Made by a program: the position numbers and the translations under genes. From an uncultured Pelagibacteraceae bacterium (GTDB lineage: Bacteria; Pseudomonadota; Alphaproteobacteria; Pelagibacterales; Pelagibacteraceae), in contig CACAYM010000004.1 in the NCBI GenBank assembly GCA_902536765.1, positions 90,715 to 154,714 of the forward strand: DNA of 64,000 bases. The letters are read 5' to 3'. Positions 8,824 to 17,892 of the stretch are shown here, piece by piece. Position 1 is the first letter of the stretch, and the number at the start of each line of letters is the position of its first letter. Below the pieces are notes generated by a model. The model was not told the DNA's origin. It did not search any database and worked only from the letters and a program-made list of their open reading frames with translations.

Positions 8824-9493
8824 TGATGTTACTTATATTACCATCAATCATTTCAATTTTACAATCTGACATTTCAGCAAATTCTCTATTATGAGTTGCA
8901 AAAATTATTAATCTATTTTTATTTCTTAAATTAAATAAAGTTTTAAATACACTATTTGCATTTTTTAAATCCAAGTTTCCTGTAGGTTCGTCTGCGAGTA
9001 TTATTTTAGGCTTATTAATTATTGCTCTTGCGATAGCAACTCTTTGATTCTCTCCTCCAGATAATTCTGTAGGAAAATGATTTATTCTCTTTGAAAGTCC
9101 CAAGTTTGATAATACTTTTTTTGCATTTAAATCTGCTGTTTTAGGATTATTATTTAATGCAAGTTCAGCTAAACTTACGTTTTCTAATGCCGTAAAATCA
9201 TTTAACAAATTATAATTTTGATAAATTATGCCAATCGATGCTGATCTATATAAATCATTAGCGTCTTGCTTATCATAATTAATAATTTTATTTTCTATTT
9301 TTATTAATCCAGATGTCGGTTTGTCAATTAACGAAATTAAATTTAATAATGTAGATTTACCGGATCCTGAAGGTCCAACTATTGAGTATATTTTTCCTAT
9401 TTTAAAACTAACGTTTATATTGCTCAATGCTCTAATTTTATTTTTTTTGAAAAAATATTTTGATACTTTTTTTAAGGATATAACATCATTCAT
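8810..9493 (-). CDS. lolD: Lipoprotein-release ABC transporter, ATP-binding subunit
   Basis: ATPase that powers extraction of outer-membrane lipoproteins from the inner membrane. The 227-residue protein has Walker A GPSGSGKST (around residue 39), Q-loop region YQNYNLL, and ABC signature LSGGENQRVAIARA. Walker B is IILADEPTGNLD and the H-loop is FATHNREFA. The ENQRVAIARA form is typical of the LolD/MacB branch. It overlaps the permease gene upstream by 8 bases and dnaE downstream by 14, so the three are translationally linked. The permease partner is encoded directly upstream. Confidence 0.94.
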   Translation of the reverse strand: MNDVISLKKVSKYFFKKNKIRALSNINVSFKIGKIYSIVGPSGSGKSTLLNLISLIDKPTSGLIKIENKIINYDKQDANDLYRSASIGIIYQNYNLLNDFTALENVSLAELALNNNPKTADLNAKKVLSNLGLSKRINHFPTELSGGENQRVAIARAIINKPKIILADEPTGNLDLKNANSVFKTLFNLRNKNRLIIFATHNREFAEMSDCKIEMIDGNISNINGKL

Positions 9494-10706
9494 ATTTAAG
9501 AGATTTAATAGGATCTAATTTAGATGCTTTAATTGCTGGAAATATTGATACTAAAACAGTTGCAGCTATCGAACAAATTGAGATCAATATTATAGAATTT
9601 ACATCTATTTCTGCTGGCATTTTACTTAAAAAATAAACTTCTTCAGGGAACAAAGAAATATTGAATATATCACTCAAGAAGGCACGAATATTTTCAACAT
9701 ATATTGAGAAGGTAACACCAATTAGAACTCCAAATACTGTTGCAGTCAAGCCTATATAAAAACCAACAAGAAAAAATATTTTTGTAATAGATTTATTTAA
9801 TACACCAATAGATTTTAGAACAGCTATTTCTTTTGTTTTATTTTTTACCAAGATAGTTAATCCAGAAATTATATTAAATGTAGCTACAATTATTATTAGG
9901 GAAAGAATAATAAACATCACATTTCTTTCGACTTTAAGAGCAGAGAATAATGGTTTATTAAGATCGGCCCATGTGTAAATTAAATTATTGGGGAATTTTG
10001 CTTCAAAAAATTTTTTTGCGTTAGTAATATTAATAGGATCTTTTAAGAAAATTTCTAAGTTTCTTTGTTCGCTGTTTAAATTAAGTAAGCTCTCCAAGTT
10101 ATCAATACTCATAAAAGCTACATTGCGATCAAAATCAATTAAGCCACTTTCAAAAAACCCCGAAATTTCAAAAATTTCCTGTTTGGGCAAGTTACCTATA
10201 ATTGTTTCTTCTCCTTTTGGTGACATCACCAATATTTTGTCACCAACTTTTAAATCTAAGTCAAAACTTAATTCTTTGCCTAAAATTAGATTTTTTTTAT
10301 TAGAAAATTTAAAATCCCTTAATTTATCTTCAAATATAGGTAAATTGTTTATTTCAGTTGATTTATATCCTCTTATAGAAAGACCTTTTGTAAAGTTTTC
10401 TTTGATTAAAACTACTTCCCCAGAATTCGTTTCAAGATAGATATCTAATAAAGTTTCTATTTCATTATCAAAAATATCTTTTGATATCTTTCCGTAAGAG
10501 TGCACTATTACATGGGAATTAAAGCCTACTATTTTATTTACTAGCTCAGACCTAAAACCATTCATTACAGACATAACCACTATTAAAACAGCAACACCAA
10601 GAGATATTCCAATGAAAGAAAATGTTGATACAACATTCAAAAAACCATCTTTTTTTCTAGTTCTTAGGTATCTTAAAGCTATTTTATTCTCTAATTTTGA
10701 AATCAA
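9486..10706 (-). CDS. lolC: Lipoprotein-releasing ABC transporter permease LolC/LolE
   Basis: Inner membrane subunit of the Lol exporter, 406 residues. It has the MacB/FtsX layout: one N-terminal membrane helix (about residues 24-46, after the opening IALRYLRTRKKDGFLNVVS), then a roughly 220-residue periplasmic domain. Three C-terminal helices begin near residue 265, with the phrase VAVLKSIGVLNKSI typical of the coupling region. The protein ends SKLDPIKSLKYE. Only one permease gene is present, so the complex is probably a homodimer, as in many alphaproteobacteria with a single LolC/E-type (LolF) protein. It overlaps proS by 4 bases upstream and lolD by 8 downstream. Confidence 0.93.
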   Translation of the reverse strand: MISKLENKIALRYLRTRKKDGFLNVVSTFSFIGISLGVAVLIVVMSVMNGFRSELVNKIVGFNSHVIVHSYGKISKDIFDNEIETLLDIYLETNSGEVVLIKENFTKGLSIRGYKSTEINNLPIFEDKLRDFKFSNKKNLILGKELSFDLDLKVGDKILVMSPKGEETIIGNLPKQEIFEISGFFESGLIDFDRNVAFMSIDNLESLLNLNSEQRNLEIFLKDPINITNAKKFFEAKFPNNLIYTWADLNKPLFSALKVERNVMFIILSLIIIVATFNIISGLTILVKNKTKEIAVLKSIGVLNKSITKIFFLVGFYIGLTATVFGVLIGVTFSIYVENIRAFLSDIFNISLFPEEVYFLSKMPAEIDVNSIILISICSIAATVLVSIFPAIKASKLDPIKSLKYE

Positions 10707-12031
10707 TTTTTTTTACTTTGATTAATAAGTTTAATTATTTTATCCAAGTTAGAAATTTCTGGATTTTCGCCAATTTTAATAAATTCAAAATTATCTCCCT
10801 CTGTTTTATTACCTATTATAATTTGAGATGGGATACCTATTAAATTAAATTTTTTTAATTTTGATGAAAAATTTTCTTCTGTGTCATCAATTATAAAATC
10901 AATATTATTTTCTCTCAACTTTTTTGATATATTAACCGCTTTATCCAAATTTTTCTTATTACCTTTATTTAAAAATGGAATAATTGCACAATCATATGGT
11001 GATATAGATTGTGGCCATTTCATTATTTCTTTTTTTTCATCGTACTTAGCTTCAATAATTGCTCCAACCAATCTTGATACTCCTACTCCGTAAGAGCCCA
11101 TTTTAACAAATTCTTTTTTTCCATTATAATCAACGCTTGAATTCATTGGTTTCGAATATTTATCTCCAAAATAAAATATGTGACCTACCTCTATACCTTT
11201 TGTTTTTAGTCTAAATTCCTCAGGAACTTTATTGTTAAATTCTTTTTCACTATATTTTTCGTCTGTTACTGAATAAAACTTTTCAAATTCTTTTCTTAAA
11301 TTTGCTAGCGAATTTTTTTCAATTTTTGTTTGATCACTGTCAACATTAAATACTCTTTTGTCAGTATAAATTTTACTTTCGCCAGTATCTGCTAAAATGA
11401 TAAATTCATGAGAAAGATTTCCACCTATTGGTCCTGTATCTGCCGCCATAGGAATTGCTGATAAATTCAATCTTTTAAAAGTTTTTAAATAAGAAAGAAA
11501 AAATTTATTGTATGAGAATAGTGCTTCATCATCATTTAAATCAAAAGAATAAGCATCTTTCATATAAAATTCCCTGCATCTCATAATCCCAAATCTCGGT
11601 CTTAATTCATCTCTAAACTTCCATTGTATATGATAAAGAAGTTGAGGAAGTGATTTGTAAGATTTTATACTTGATCTAAAAATATCTGTTACTAATTCCT
11701 CATTAGTTGGTCCATAAAGCATATCTCGACCTTGCCTATCTTTAATTCTTAACATTTCTTCACCATAATCCTTATATCTGCCGCTTTCTTTCCAAATTTC
11801 AGCAGATTGTATTGTTGGCATTAATATTTCTTGAACACCAATATTATCTTGTTCCTCTCTAACTATTTGCTCTATTTTTTTCATAACTTTAAAACCAAGA
11901 GGTAACCATGAGTAAATACCAGCTGATGATTGTTTAATCATTCCTGTTCTAAGCATTAGTTGATGAGATTTAATTTTTGCTTCAGAAGGGATATTTTTAA
12001 GTATTGGAATAAATGATTTTGAAAACAACAT
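10703..12031 (-). CDS. proS: Prolyl-tRNA synthetase, short form
   Basis: Class II aminoacyl-tRNA synthetase. At 442 residues it is the alphaproteobacterial short form, lacking the roughly 180-residue editing insertion of the enterobacterial enzyme. Seen in order: SSAGIYSWLPLGFKVMKKIE (motif 1 region), the motif 2 region WKFRDELRPRFGIMRCREF, motif 3 GSYGVGVSRLVGAIIE, and a C-terminal anticodon-binding domain (from about residue 340). It lies in a gene string with rnj upstream (34-base gap) and lolC downstream (4-base overlap). The absence of the editing domain means Ala-tRNA(Pro) would need a free-standing deacylase, not seen here. Confidence 0.97.
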   Translation of the reverse strand: MLFSKSFIPILKNIPSEAKIKSHQLMLRTGMIKQSSAGIYSWLPLGFKVMKKIEQIVREEQDNIGVQEILMPTIQSAEIWKESGRYKDYGEEMLRIKDRQGRDMLYGPTNEELVTDIFRSSIKSYKSLPQLLYHIQWKFRDELRPRFGIMRCREFYMKDAYSFDLNDDEALFSYNKFFLSYLKTFKRLNLSAIPMAADTGPIGGNLSHEFIILADTGESKIYTDKRVFNVDSDQTKIEKNSLANLRKEFEKFYSVTDEKYSEKEFNNKVPEEFRLKTKGIEVGHIFYFGDKYSKPMNSSVDYNGKKEFVKMGSYGVGVSRLVGAIIEAKYDEKKEIMKWPQSISPYDCAIIPFLNKGNKKNLDKAVNISKKLRENNIDFIIDDTEENFSSKLKKFNLIGIPSQIIIGNKTEGDNFEFIKIGENPEISNLDKIIKLINQSKKN

Positions 12032-12065
12032 AAATTTATTTAATTCTTTAAATTTAAATAATCAA

Positions 12066-13724
12066 TTAAATTTTTACTAAATTTACGTTGGTTATTGGTT
12101 TTTTTCCAGTTTTTTCTTTTGAATATTTTTTACAAACTACTCTGATAGTATCAATTATATTATTCTCTTGTTTTTTATTATTAAGTGAAAATGTTTTTAC
12201 TGTTTTATCAATTTCCTCTTCAAGTCCAAATTTAAATTCATCATTTTCTAGTACTGGTAACCCAACAAAAGTCAAAATTGGTCTGTCATGAAGGCTACCC
12301 TCAGAATTAATAAGAATTGTTACATCCAAAAAACCATTAGATGATAAATTTTTTCTTTCTTTAATTGACTTGAAATCTTCATCTACACTTATACTTCCAT
12401 CAACGAAAAGTTTACCTGAGGGTGCTCTGTCGTAAACCTCTGGTTTCTTTCCGGGGTATAATTTTACTATGTCACCATTTTCAACCAATACGGTTTCAGG
12501 GACCTGCATTTCTTTTGCAAAATTTATATGCTCTATCATATGACGGTGTTCGCCGTGGACTGGAATAATACAATTTGGTTTTATCCAATCGTACATTTCT
12601 TTTAAATCTTCTCTGTTAGGATGTCCTGAAACATGAACAAATTCGTTTTCTTCAGAAATTACTTCAAGCCCTTCTTTGACTAATTGATTATGGAGCTTAT
12701 ATAGTTTCTTTTCATTTCCAGGTATTATTTTCGATGAAAATATAACTGCATCACCTTTTTCAATTAATACATCTGGGTGAGTAAATTTAGCTATTCTCAT
12801 CATTGCTCCTAGTGGTTCACCCTGACTACCAGTACATAAGTAAACAATTTTTTCTCTTGATAAATTTTTTGCCTCTTTGGGGTCAATTGGATCAATAATG
12901 TCTTTTAAGTAGCCACATTTTCTAGCTGCTTTAAAAATTCTATGCATTGATCTACCAACTAATGAAATGTTTCGACCAGTTTGTTTTGCGCAATGAAAGA
13001 TAGTCTCCATTCTTGCAACATTAGAAGCAAAAGATGTTACAATTATTCTTTTTTTTAATCTACTCATTATATTCATTAAGCTTTTTCTTACATCTCCTTC
13101 TGAGCCAGATTTACCTTCACTAAAAACGTTTGTTGAATCACATATCATTGCTAACACTCCGTCCTGACCAATCTCTCTTAATCTTTTTTCATTAATATCA
13201 CCTCCAATTAAAGGATTAGGATCAACTTTCCAGTCGCCAGTATGAAGAATGTTTCCAGCAGGAGTTTGAATTCTCAGTCCATTGGGCTCTAATATTGAAT
13301 GTGTAAGTGTAATAAATTCAATTTTAAAAGGTGAAAGCTCTAAAGTACTATTTAACTGAACAACATTTATAAATGGGGTGATGTCTATTTTTTTTTCTTT
13401 AAATTTCTCTATTATAAGAACAGCTGTGAAAGGGGTTGCATAAATTTTACAATTAAGCTTTGGCCAAATATGTGCAATCGCCCCTATATGATCTTCGTGA
13501 GCGTGGGTTAGAACTATACCTAACAAATCATCTTTTTTGTCTACAATGAAACCTGGATCTGGATATATCAAATCTATACCTGGAACTGTATCATCAGCAA
13601 ATGTAACGCCGATATCAACTATAATCCACTTTTGCTCTCGAGGTTTTCCATAGGCAAAAAGATTCATGTTCATTCCAATTTCGCCAGATCCACCTAGAGG
13701 ACAAAATAGTAGTTCTTCTTTCAT
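12066..13724 (-). CDS. rnj: Ribonuclease J-type metallo-beta-lactamase nuclease
   Basis: Zinc-dependent 5'-3' exonuclease and endonuclease in RNA maturation and decay. The 552-residue protein has the metallo-beta-lactamase motif HAHEDHIGA near residue 75, GDWKVDP, the beta-CASP block with CTGSQGEP, and VSGHPNREDL. The HGEHRHMIEH block of RNase J lies near residue 390, followed by a C-terminal domain. It opens directly with LLFCPLGGSGEIGMN. The start codon overlaps the coaX stop by one base. The position after nuoN-birA-coaX is the conserved alphaproteobacterial arrangement. Confidence 0.95.
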   Translation of the reverse strand: MKEELLFCPLGGSGEIGMNMNLFAYGKPREQKWIIVDIGVTFADDTVPGIDLIYPDPGFIVDKKDDLLGIVLTHAHEDHIGAIAHIWPKLNCKIYATPFTAVLIIEKFKEKKIDITPFINVVQLNSTLELSPFKIEFITLTHSILEPNGLRIQTPAGNILHTGDWKVDPNPLIGGDINEKRLREIGQDGVLAMICDSTNVFSEGKSGSEGDVRKSLMNIMSRLKKRIIVTSFASNVARMETIFHCAKQTGRNISLVGRSMHRIFKAARKCGYLKDIIDPIDPKEAKNLSREKIVYLCTGSQGEPLGAMMRIAKFTHPDVLIEKGDAVIFSSKIIPGNEKKLYKLHNQLVKEGLEVISEENEFVHVSGHPNREDLKEMYDWIKPNCIIPVHGEHRHMIEHINFAKEMQVPETVLVENGDIVKLYPGKKPEVYDRAPSGKLFVDGSISVDEDFKSIKERKNLSSNGFLDVTILINSEGSLHDRPILTFVGLPVLENDEFKFGLEEEIDKTVKTFSLNNKKQENNIIDTIRVVCKKYSKEKTGKKPITNVNLVKI

Positions 13725-14491
13725 TAATTATTTTTAATTACTTTTATAAGACCATCTATAGTTAAGTCTTTAAGTATAATCGGATTGTTTTTTTTTAATT
13801 TTTTAAACATATGAGCGTAACCACCTGTAAAAATAATCTTGAAGTTTTTTTTTGTCTGTCTTTTAATCATTAATATGATGTTGTCAATTAGACCTAAATA
13901 ACCCCAATAAAACCCTGCCTTAACAGCTTGATTTGTATTTCTACCTATAACTTTTGAAATTCTAGATAGATTTATAGATGGTATTAATGAAGCTTTTTTA
14001 ATTAAAGTACCGAGAGATAAGGATATACCCGGAGCAATTACACCTCCATAATATGTATTTTTAATTATCACATCGAATGTTGTAGCTGTACCAAAATCTA
14101 CAACTATGTAATTATTTTTATTGTCAATTATGCTGATAGCATTTGCTATTCTATCTGATCCAACTTGAGATCTGTTTACTTTAAGTTTTACTAATTCTGA
14201 AAATTTTTGATCTTTTAATTCACTACATGATGTATAGTATTTTTGCTTTAGGAATTTTTTTAATTGCTTGTAAGCAGGAGGCACAACACTACAGAATAAA
14301 CAAAATTTAATTTTGTAATATTTTAAAATATTTAATTTTATACTTAAATAGGCTTTAGATATTAATTTAGTTTTTAAAAATATTTTTTTAATTTTATTTA
14401 AATTTTGATTTAAAATAAATATTTTTGTATCTGTATTTCCTATATCTCCAATAATATATATATTATCTAAATTGGCCAATTTTTTTTTCAT
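13724..14491 (-). CDS. coaX: Type III pantothenate kinase
   Basis: First enzyme of coenzyme A synthesis, phosphorylating pantothenate; actin-like ASKHA fold. The start is set at the Met before KKKLANLDNIYIIGDIGNTDTKIF (256 residues). A longer frame begins 14 codons earlier, but the nucleotide-binding motif GDIGNTDTK should lie close to the N-terminus. Other motifs are GSDRIANAISI, YIVVDFGTATTFDVI, GGVIAPGISLSL and FTGGYAHMF. Overlap with birA is 29 bases. The nuo-birA-coaX-rnj order supports the assignment. The protein is unusually lysine-rich, as are its neighbours in this AT-rich genome. Confidence 0.92.
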   Translation of the reverse strand: MKKKLANLDNIYIIGDIGNTDTKIFILNQNLNKIKKIFLKTKLISKAYLSIKLNILKYYKIKFCLFCSVVPPAYKQLKKFLKQKYYTSCSELKDQKFSELVKLKVNRSQVGSDRIANAISIIDNKNNYIVVDFGTATTFDVIIKNTYYGGVIAPGISLSLGTLIKKASLIPSINLSRISKVIGRNTNQAVKAGFYWGYLGLIDNIILMIKRQTKKNFKIIFTGGYAHMFKKLKKNNPIILKDLTIDGLIKVIKNN

Positions 14492-14987
14492 AGGTCTTAC
14501 ACAGTAAATTAAAAATTTGTAACTTTGTAACATTTTTTTTTGTAAAATAATTAATGAAATTAGTCTTATATTTTTTTATTTTTGGGCTTTTATTTAGATT
14601 TATTCCAATTCCTATTACTAAATATCTTTTTTTCTTTTTAAAAATAATTTCCTGTAAAATCCCACTTATTTTTTGTTGATTAATTAATATATCATTAGGT
14701 TTTTTTATAACTACTTCATAGTCAGTAAATTTTTGTAAGCACTTCTGTACAATTAAACAGTTAATTTTCGTAATTTTATTTAAACTGGTTTGATTTTGTA
14801 TCTCAAAAAAAACTGTCATAAATAAATTTCCTTTAAATGAAATCCATTTATTGCCTCTACGACCCTTCCCTTTAGTTTGAAATTCAGCTACAATAATTCC
14901 CTTTTCAACTCCTTTTCTTATATGTAAAATAGCTTTATCGTTAGTACTTTTAATTTTTTTATAATAAAACTTTTTTAAATTCATCAA
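14463..14987 (-). CDS. birA: Biotin-[acetyl-CoA-carboxylase] ligase, minimal form
   Basis: Attaches biotin to the carboxyl carrier protein of acetyl-CoA carboxylase. Only 174 residues: there is no N-terminal DNA-binding domain (so no repressor function) and the usual C-terminal SH3-like domain of about 50 residues is missing. The catalytic core is visible as KSTNDKA, the GRGRxG-type biotin loop KGKGRRGNKWIS, KKPNDILI (the conserved KWPND equivalent), KISGILQEI and IGIGINL. It overlaps nuoN by 4 bases and coaX by 29. A minimal ligase fits the genome's streamlining; the short C-terminus could weaken ATP binding. Confidence 0.9.
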   Translation of the reverse strand: MMNLKKFYYKKIKSTNDKAILHIRKGVEKGIIVAEFQTKGKGRRGNKWISFKGNLFMTVFFEIQNQTSLNKITKINCLIVQKCLQKFTDYEVVIKKPNDILINQQKISGILQEIIFKKKKRYLVIGIGINLNKSPKIKKYKTNFINYFTKKNVTKLQIFNLLCKTYEKKIGQFR

Positions 14988-16402
14988 ACCAGATTAATTT
15001 TTGAAACGAAATTAATAAGGCTATTTGGATAAATAAAATAAATTAAAATTAAAATTGTTGTAATTATTAAAGATATTTTTAATCCTATACTGTGATTTGT
15101 GTCATATTTCTCAACTTCACTATCAAAATATATCACTTTAATTAATCTTAAATAGTAAAATGCAGCGACAACAGTTGCTAATAAACCTACAATTGCTAAG
15201 AAAAACATTGATTGCTCAATTACTGCCATAAAAATATAAAATTTAGCAAAAAATCCTGCTAATGGTGGTATTCCTGCCAGTGAAAACAACACTATTAGAA
15301 GAGAAAACGATAATAATGGATGATTTTTTGATAATCCAGATAAATCATCTATGTTTTCGTAATATTTATCCTCACGTTTTAACATAAAAATACAACTGAA
15401 AAACGCAAGGTTCATTACTAAATATATTGAAATGTATGACACTGAACTTTGTATACCTTCGTTTGTGCCAGTTGTTAAACCTGCTAATGCATAACCCATA
15501 TGACTAATAGAACTATAAGCAATTAGTCTTTTTAAGTTTTTTTGACCTATAGCTGCGACAGCACCAAAAAGCATAGAGGCAATTGATAAGAAAATAATTA
15601 TTGTTTGCCATTGATCAATTAAATTTACAAATGGAGTGTACAAAAATCTAATAAAAACTGTTAATGCAGCAATTTTTGGCAAAATCGCAAAAAATAATGT
15701 AACTGATGTTGGTGATCCTTGGTAAACATCTGGAGCCCACATATGAAAAGGGACTGCAGAAATTTTAAATGCTAAGCCTACTAAAATAAATACCATCCCA
15801 AATATTATACCTTGTGCTGATTGATCGTAATTAAATGAAATTTGCGAAAAATTAGTTGATGAGGAAAATCCATAGACTAAAGAACAACCATATAAAAGTA
15901 AACCTGATGATAAAGCGCTAAGCACAAAATATTTTAAACCCGATTCTGAGGATAATACATTATCTCTATTAAAAGATGCTAATACATATAAAGCTAAAGA
16001 TTGTAATTCAAGTCCTATATAAAATACTATTAGATCATTTGAGCTTACCATCACCACCATTCCAAGAATGGAACTGAGAATTAATATTGGATATTCTATA
16101 TTATATATTTTAGTTACTTTGAGATACTGTGAAGAAGTTAACAAAACAAATAATGTTGAAATTATAATTAATATTTTTATAAAACTTGATAAATAATCTA
16201 TTTTATAACTGTCATTAAATATTAAGATTTCTGGTCCAGATGGTACATTTAAAATCAAAGGAATTGATATTATTAATATTAATAAAGTTAAATTATATAC
16301 TGTCGATGAGCTATTTTTTTTAAAAACGCCTAAAAGAAGTAAAAACATTAGACTTAAGGATAAAAATATTTCAGGTATTACATAATATATATCAGATATC
16401 AT
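14984..16402 (-). CDS. nuoN: NADH-quinone oxidoreductase subunit N
   Basis: Antiporter-like proton-pumping membrane subunit of complex I, 472 residues with about 14 hydrophobic helices. The conserved half-channel blocks include ELQSLALYVLASFNRD, KISAVPFHMWAPDVYQGSPTSVTLFFA, and LKRLIAYSSISHMGYAL. LAGIPPLAGFFAKFYIF lies towards the C-terminus. It is the last nuo gene, overlapping nuoM by 4 bases upstream and birA by 4 bases downstream, so birA is probably co-transcribed with the complex I genes. Confidence 0.97.
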   Translation of the reverse strand: MISDIYYVIPEIFLSLSLMFLLLLGVFKKNSSSTVYNLTLLILIISIPLILNVPSGPEILIFNDSYKIDYLSSFIKILIIISTLFVLLTSSQYLKVTKIYNIEYPILILSSILGMVVMVSSNDLIVFYIGLELQSLALYVLASFNRDNVLSSESGLKYFVLSALSSGLLLYGCSLVYGFSSSTNFSQISFNYDQSAQGIIFGMVFILVGLAFKISAVPFHMWAPDVYQGSPTSVTLFFAILPKIAALTVFIRFLYTPFVNLIDQWQTIIIFLSIASMLFGAVAAIGQKNLKRLIAYSSISHMGYALAGLTTGTNEGIQSSVSYISIYLVMNLAFFSCIFMLKREDKYYENIDDLSGLSKNHPLLSFSLLIVLFSLAGIPPLAGFFAKFYIFMAVIEQSMFFLAIVGLLATVVAAFYYLRLIKVIYFDSEVEKYDTNHSIGLKISLIITTILILIYFIYPNSLINFVSKINLV

Positions 16403-17892
16403 TGGCTTTTAGCAGTGTATATTTCTAAATTTGCATTATAGTTATTTATTAAATTACTTACTGATACCTCTACTGTATTAATCAAAGGCTCAGGATAAAA
16501 TCCAAAATATAAACTCGGTACCGCTAATGAAGTCAAAATAATAATTTCTGGTTTGTTTAAATCTACTAAATTTTTTAAATCTTTATTTTTAAGTTCACCA
16601 AAAACAACTCTTTTATATAACCAAAGCATATATGCTGCGCCAAGTATCACTCCAAAACTTGCAACTACAGCGACCAAAAAATTATCTTTAAAAGCACCTA
16701 TAAGTATTAAAAATTCTCCGATGAAGCCTGTTGTGCCTGGCAGACCAAGAGCTCCGAGTGTAAAAATCATTAAAACTATTGAATATTTAGGCATAACATC
16801 AACTATTCCACCATATCTTTTAATCTCTCTAGTATGCATTCTTTCATAAATAACCCCTACGCACAAAAATAATGCAGCTGAAATTATTCCATGACTTATC
16901 ATTTGAAAAATACTTCCTTCCAAACCTTGTTGTGTCATAGTAAAAATTCCAAGCGTAACAAAACCCATGTGTGCAACCGAGGAATATGCTATTAATTTTT
17001 TCATATCTTCCTGCATTAGCGCGACTAATGATGTATAAATAATTGCAATAAGACTTAATATATAAACTAAAGAGATAAAGTACTCCGAACCAATTGGAAA
17101 TAAACCTATAGAAAATCTTATAAAGCCATATCCAGCCATTTTAAGAAGAATTGCTGCTAATAGAACCGAGCCAGCAGTTGGGGCTTCCACATGAGCATCT
17201 GGAAGCCATGTGTGAACTGGCCACATTGGTGTTTTAACAGCAAACGAGCTAAAAAAAGCTAACCACAAAATTTTTTGATATTTGGCATCTATACCAATTT
17301 TGTAAAGTTTTTCAACATCTGTTGTTCCGGAGATCCAATAAATATAAATTATAGCAACAAGCATTAGAACTGAACCGAGCAGTGTATATAGAAAAAATTT
17401 AAAAGCTGAATAAACTCTTCTTTCACCGCCCCATATTCCAATAATCAAAAACATAGGTATTAAACCTCCCTCAAAAAATAAATAAAAAACAACTAGATCT
17501 AAAGAGCAGAAAACACCAATCATTAAACTTTCCATTATCAATATGGCAATAAGAAAATCCTTCAGGCGATTTTTAATAGTACTATTTACTGATAATATGC
17601 ACAAAGGAGTAATAAAAGTTGTAAGAACTACAAATAGGATTGATATACCATCTATTCCTACTTTATAATTTATGAAACCATAAATCCATTCTCTATTTTC
17701 AACAAATTGAAAAGATGATATTGAATTATCAAATTTATACCAAAGATAAATAGATAAGATTAAATTAATTAAACTGATGAAAATAGAAATATATTTATGA
17801 CTATTATATTTTTCTGTTGATTTTGTAAAAAGAATAAATAGTGCTCCAATAGTTGGAATACATATTAGCAAAGATAAAATTGGTATATTCAT
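16399..17892 (-). CDS. nuoM: NADH-quinone oxidoreductase subunit M
   Basis: Antiporter-like proton-pumping subunit, 497 residues, about 14 membrane helices. Conserved blocks: YLFFEGGLIPMFLIIGIWGG (with the helix 5 Glu), AFFSSFAVKTPMWPVHTWLPDAHVEAPTAGSVLLA, MKKLIAYSSVAHMGFVTLG, and LPGTTGFIGEFLIL. Ends and starts interlock with nuoN (4-base overlap) and nuoL (1-base overlap), showing one transcription unit. Confidence 0.97.
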   Translation of the reverse strand: MNIPILSLLICIPTIGALFILFTKSTEKYNSHKYISIFISLINLILSIYLWYKFDNSISSFQFVENREWIYGFINYKVGIDGISILFVVLTTFITPLCILSVNSTIKNRLKDFLIAILIMESLMIGVFCSLDLVVFYLFFEGGLIPMFLIIGIWGGERRVYSAFKFFLYTLLGSVLMLVAIIYIYWISGTTDVEKLYKIGIDAKYQKILWLAFFSSFAVKTPMWPVHTWLPDAHVEAPTAGSVLLAAILLKMAGYGFIRFSIGLFPIGSEYFISLVYILSLIAIIYTSLVALMQEDMKKLIAYSSVAHMGFVTLGIFTMTQQGLEGSIFQMISHGIISAALFLCVGVIYERMHTREIKRYGGIVDVMPKYSIVLMIFTLGALGLPGTTGFIGEFLILIGAFKDNFLVAVVASFGVILGAAYMLWLYKRVVFGELKNKDLKNLVDLNKPEIIILTSLAVPSLYFGFYPEPLINTVEVSVSNLINNYNANLEIYTAKSQ

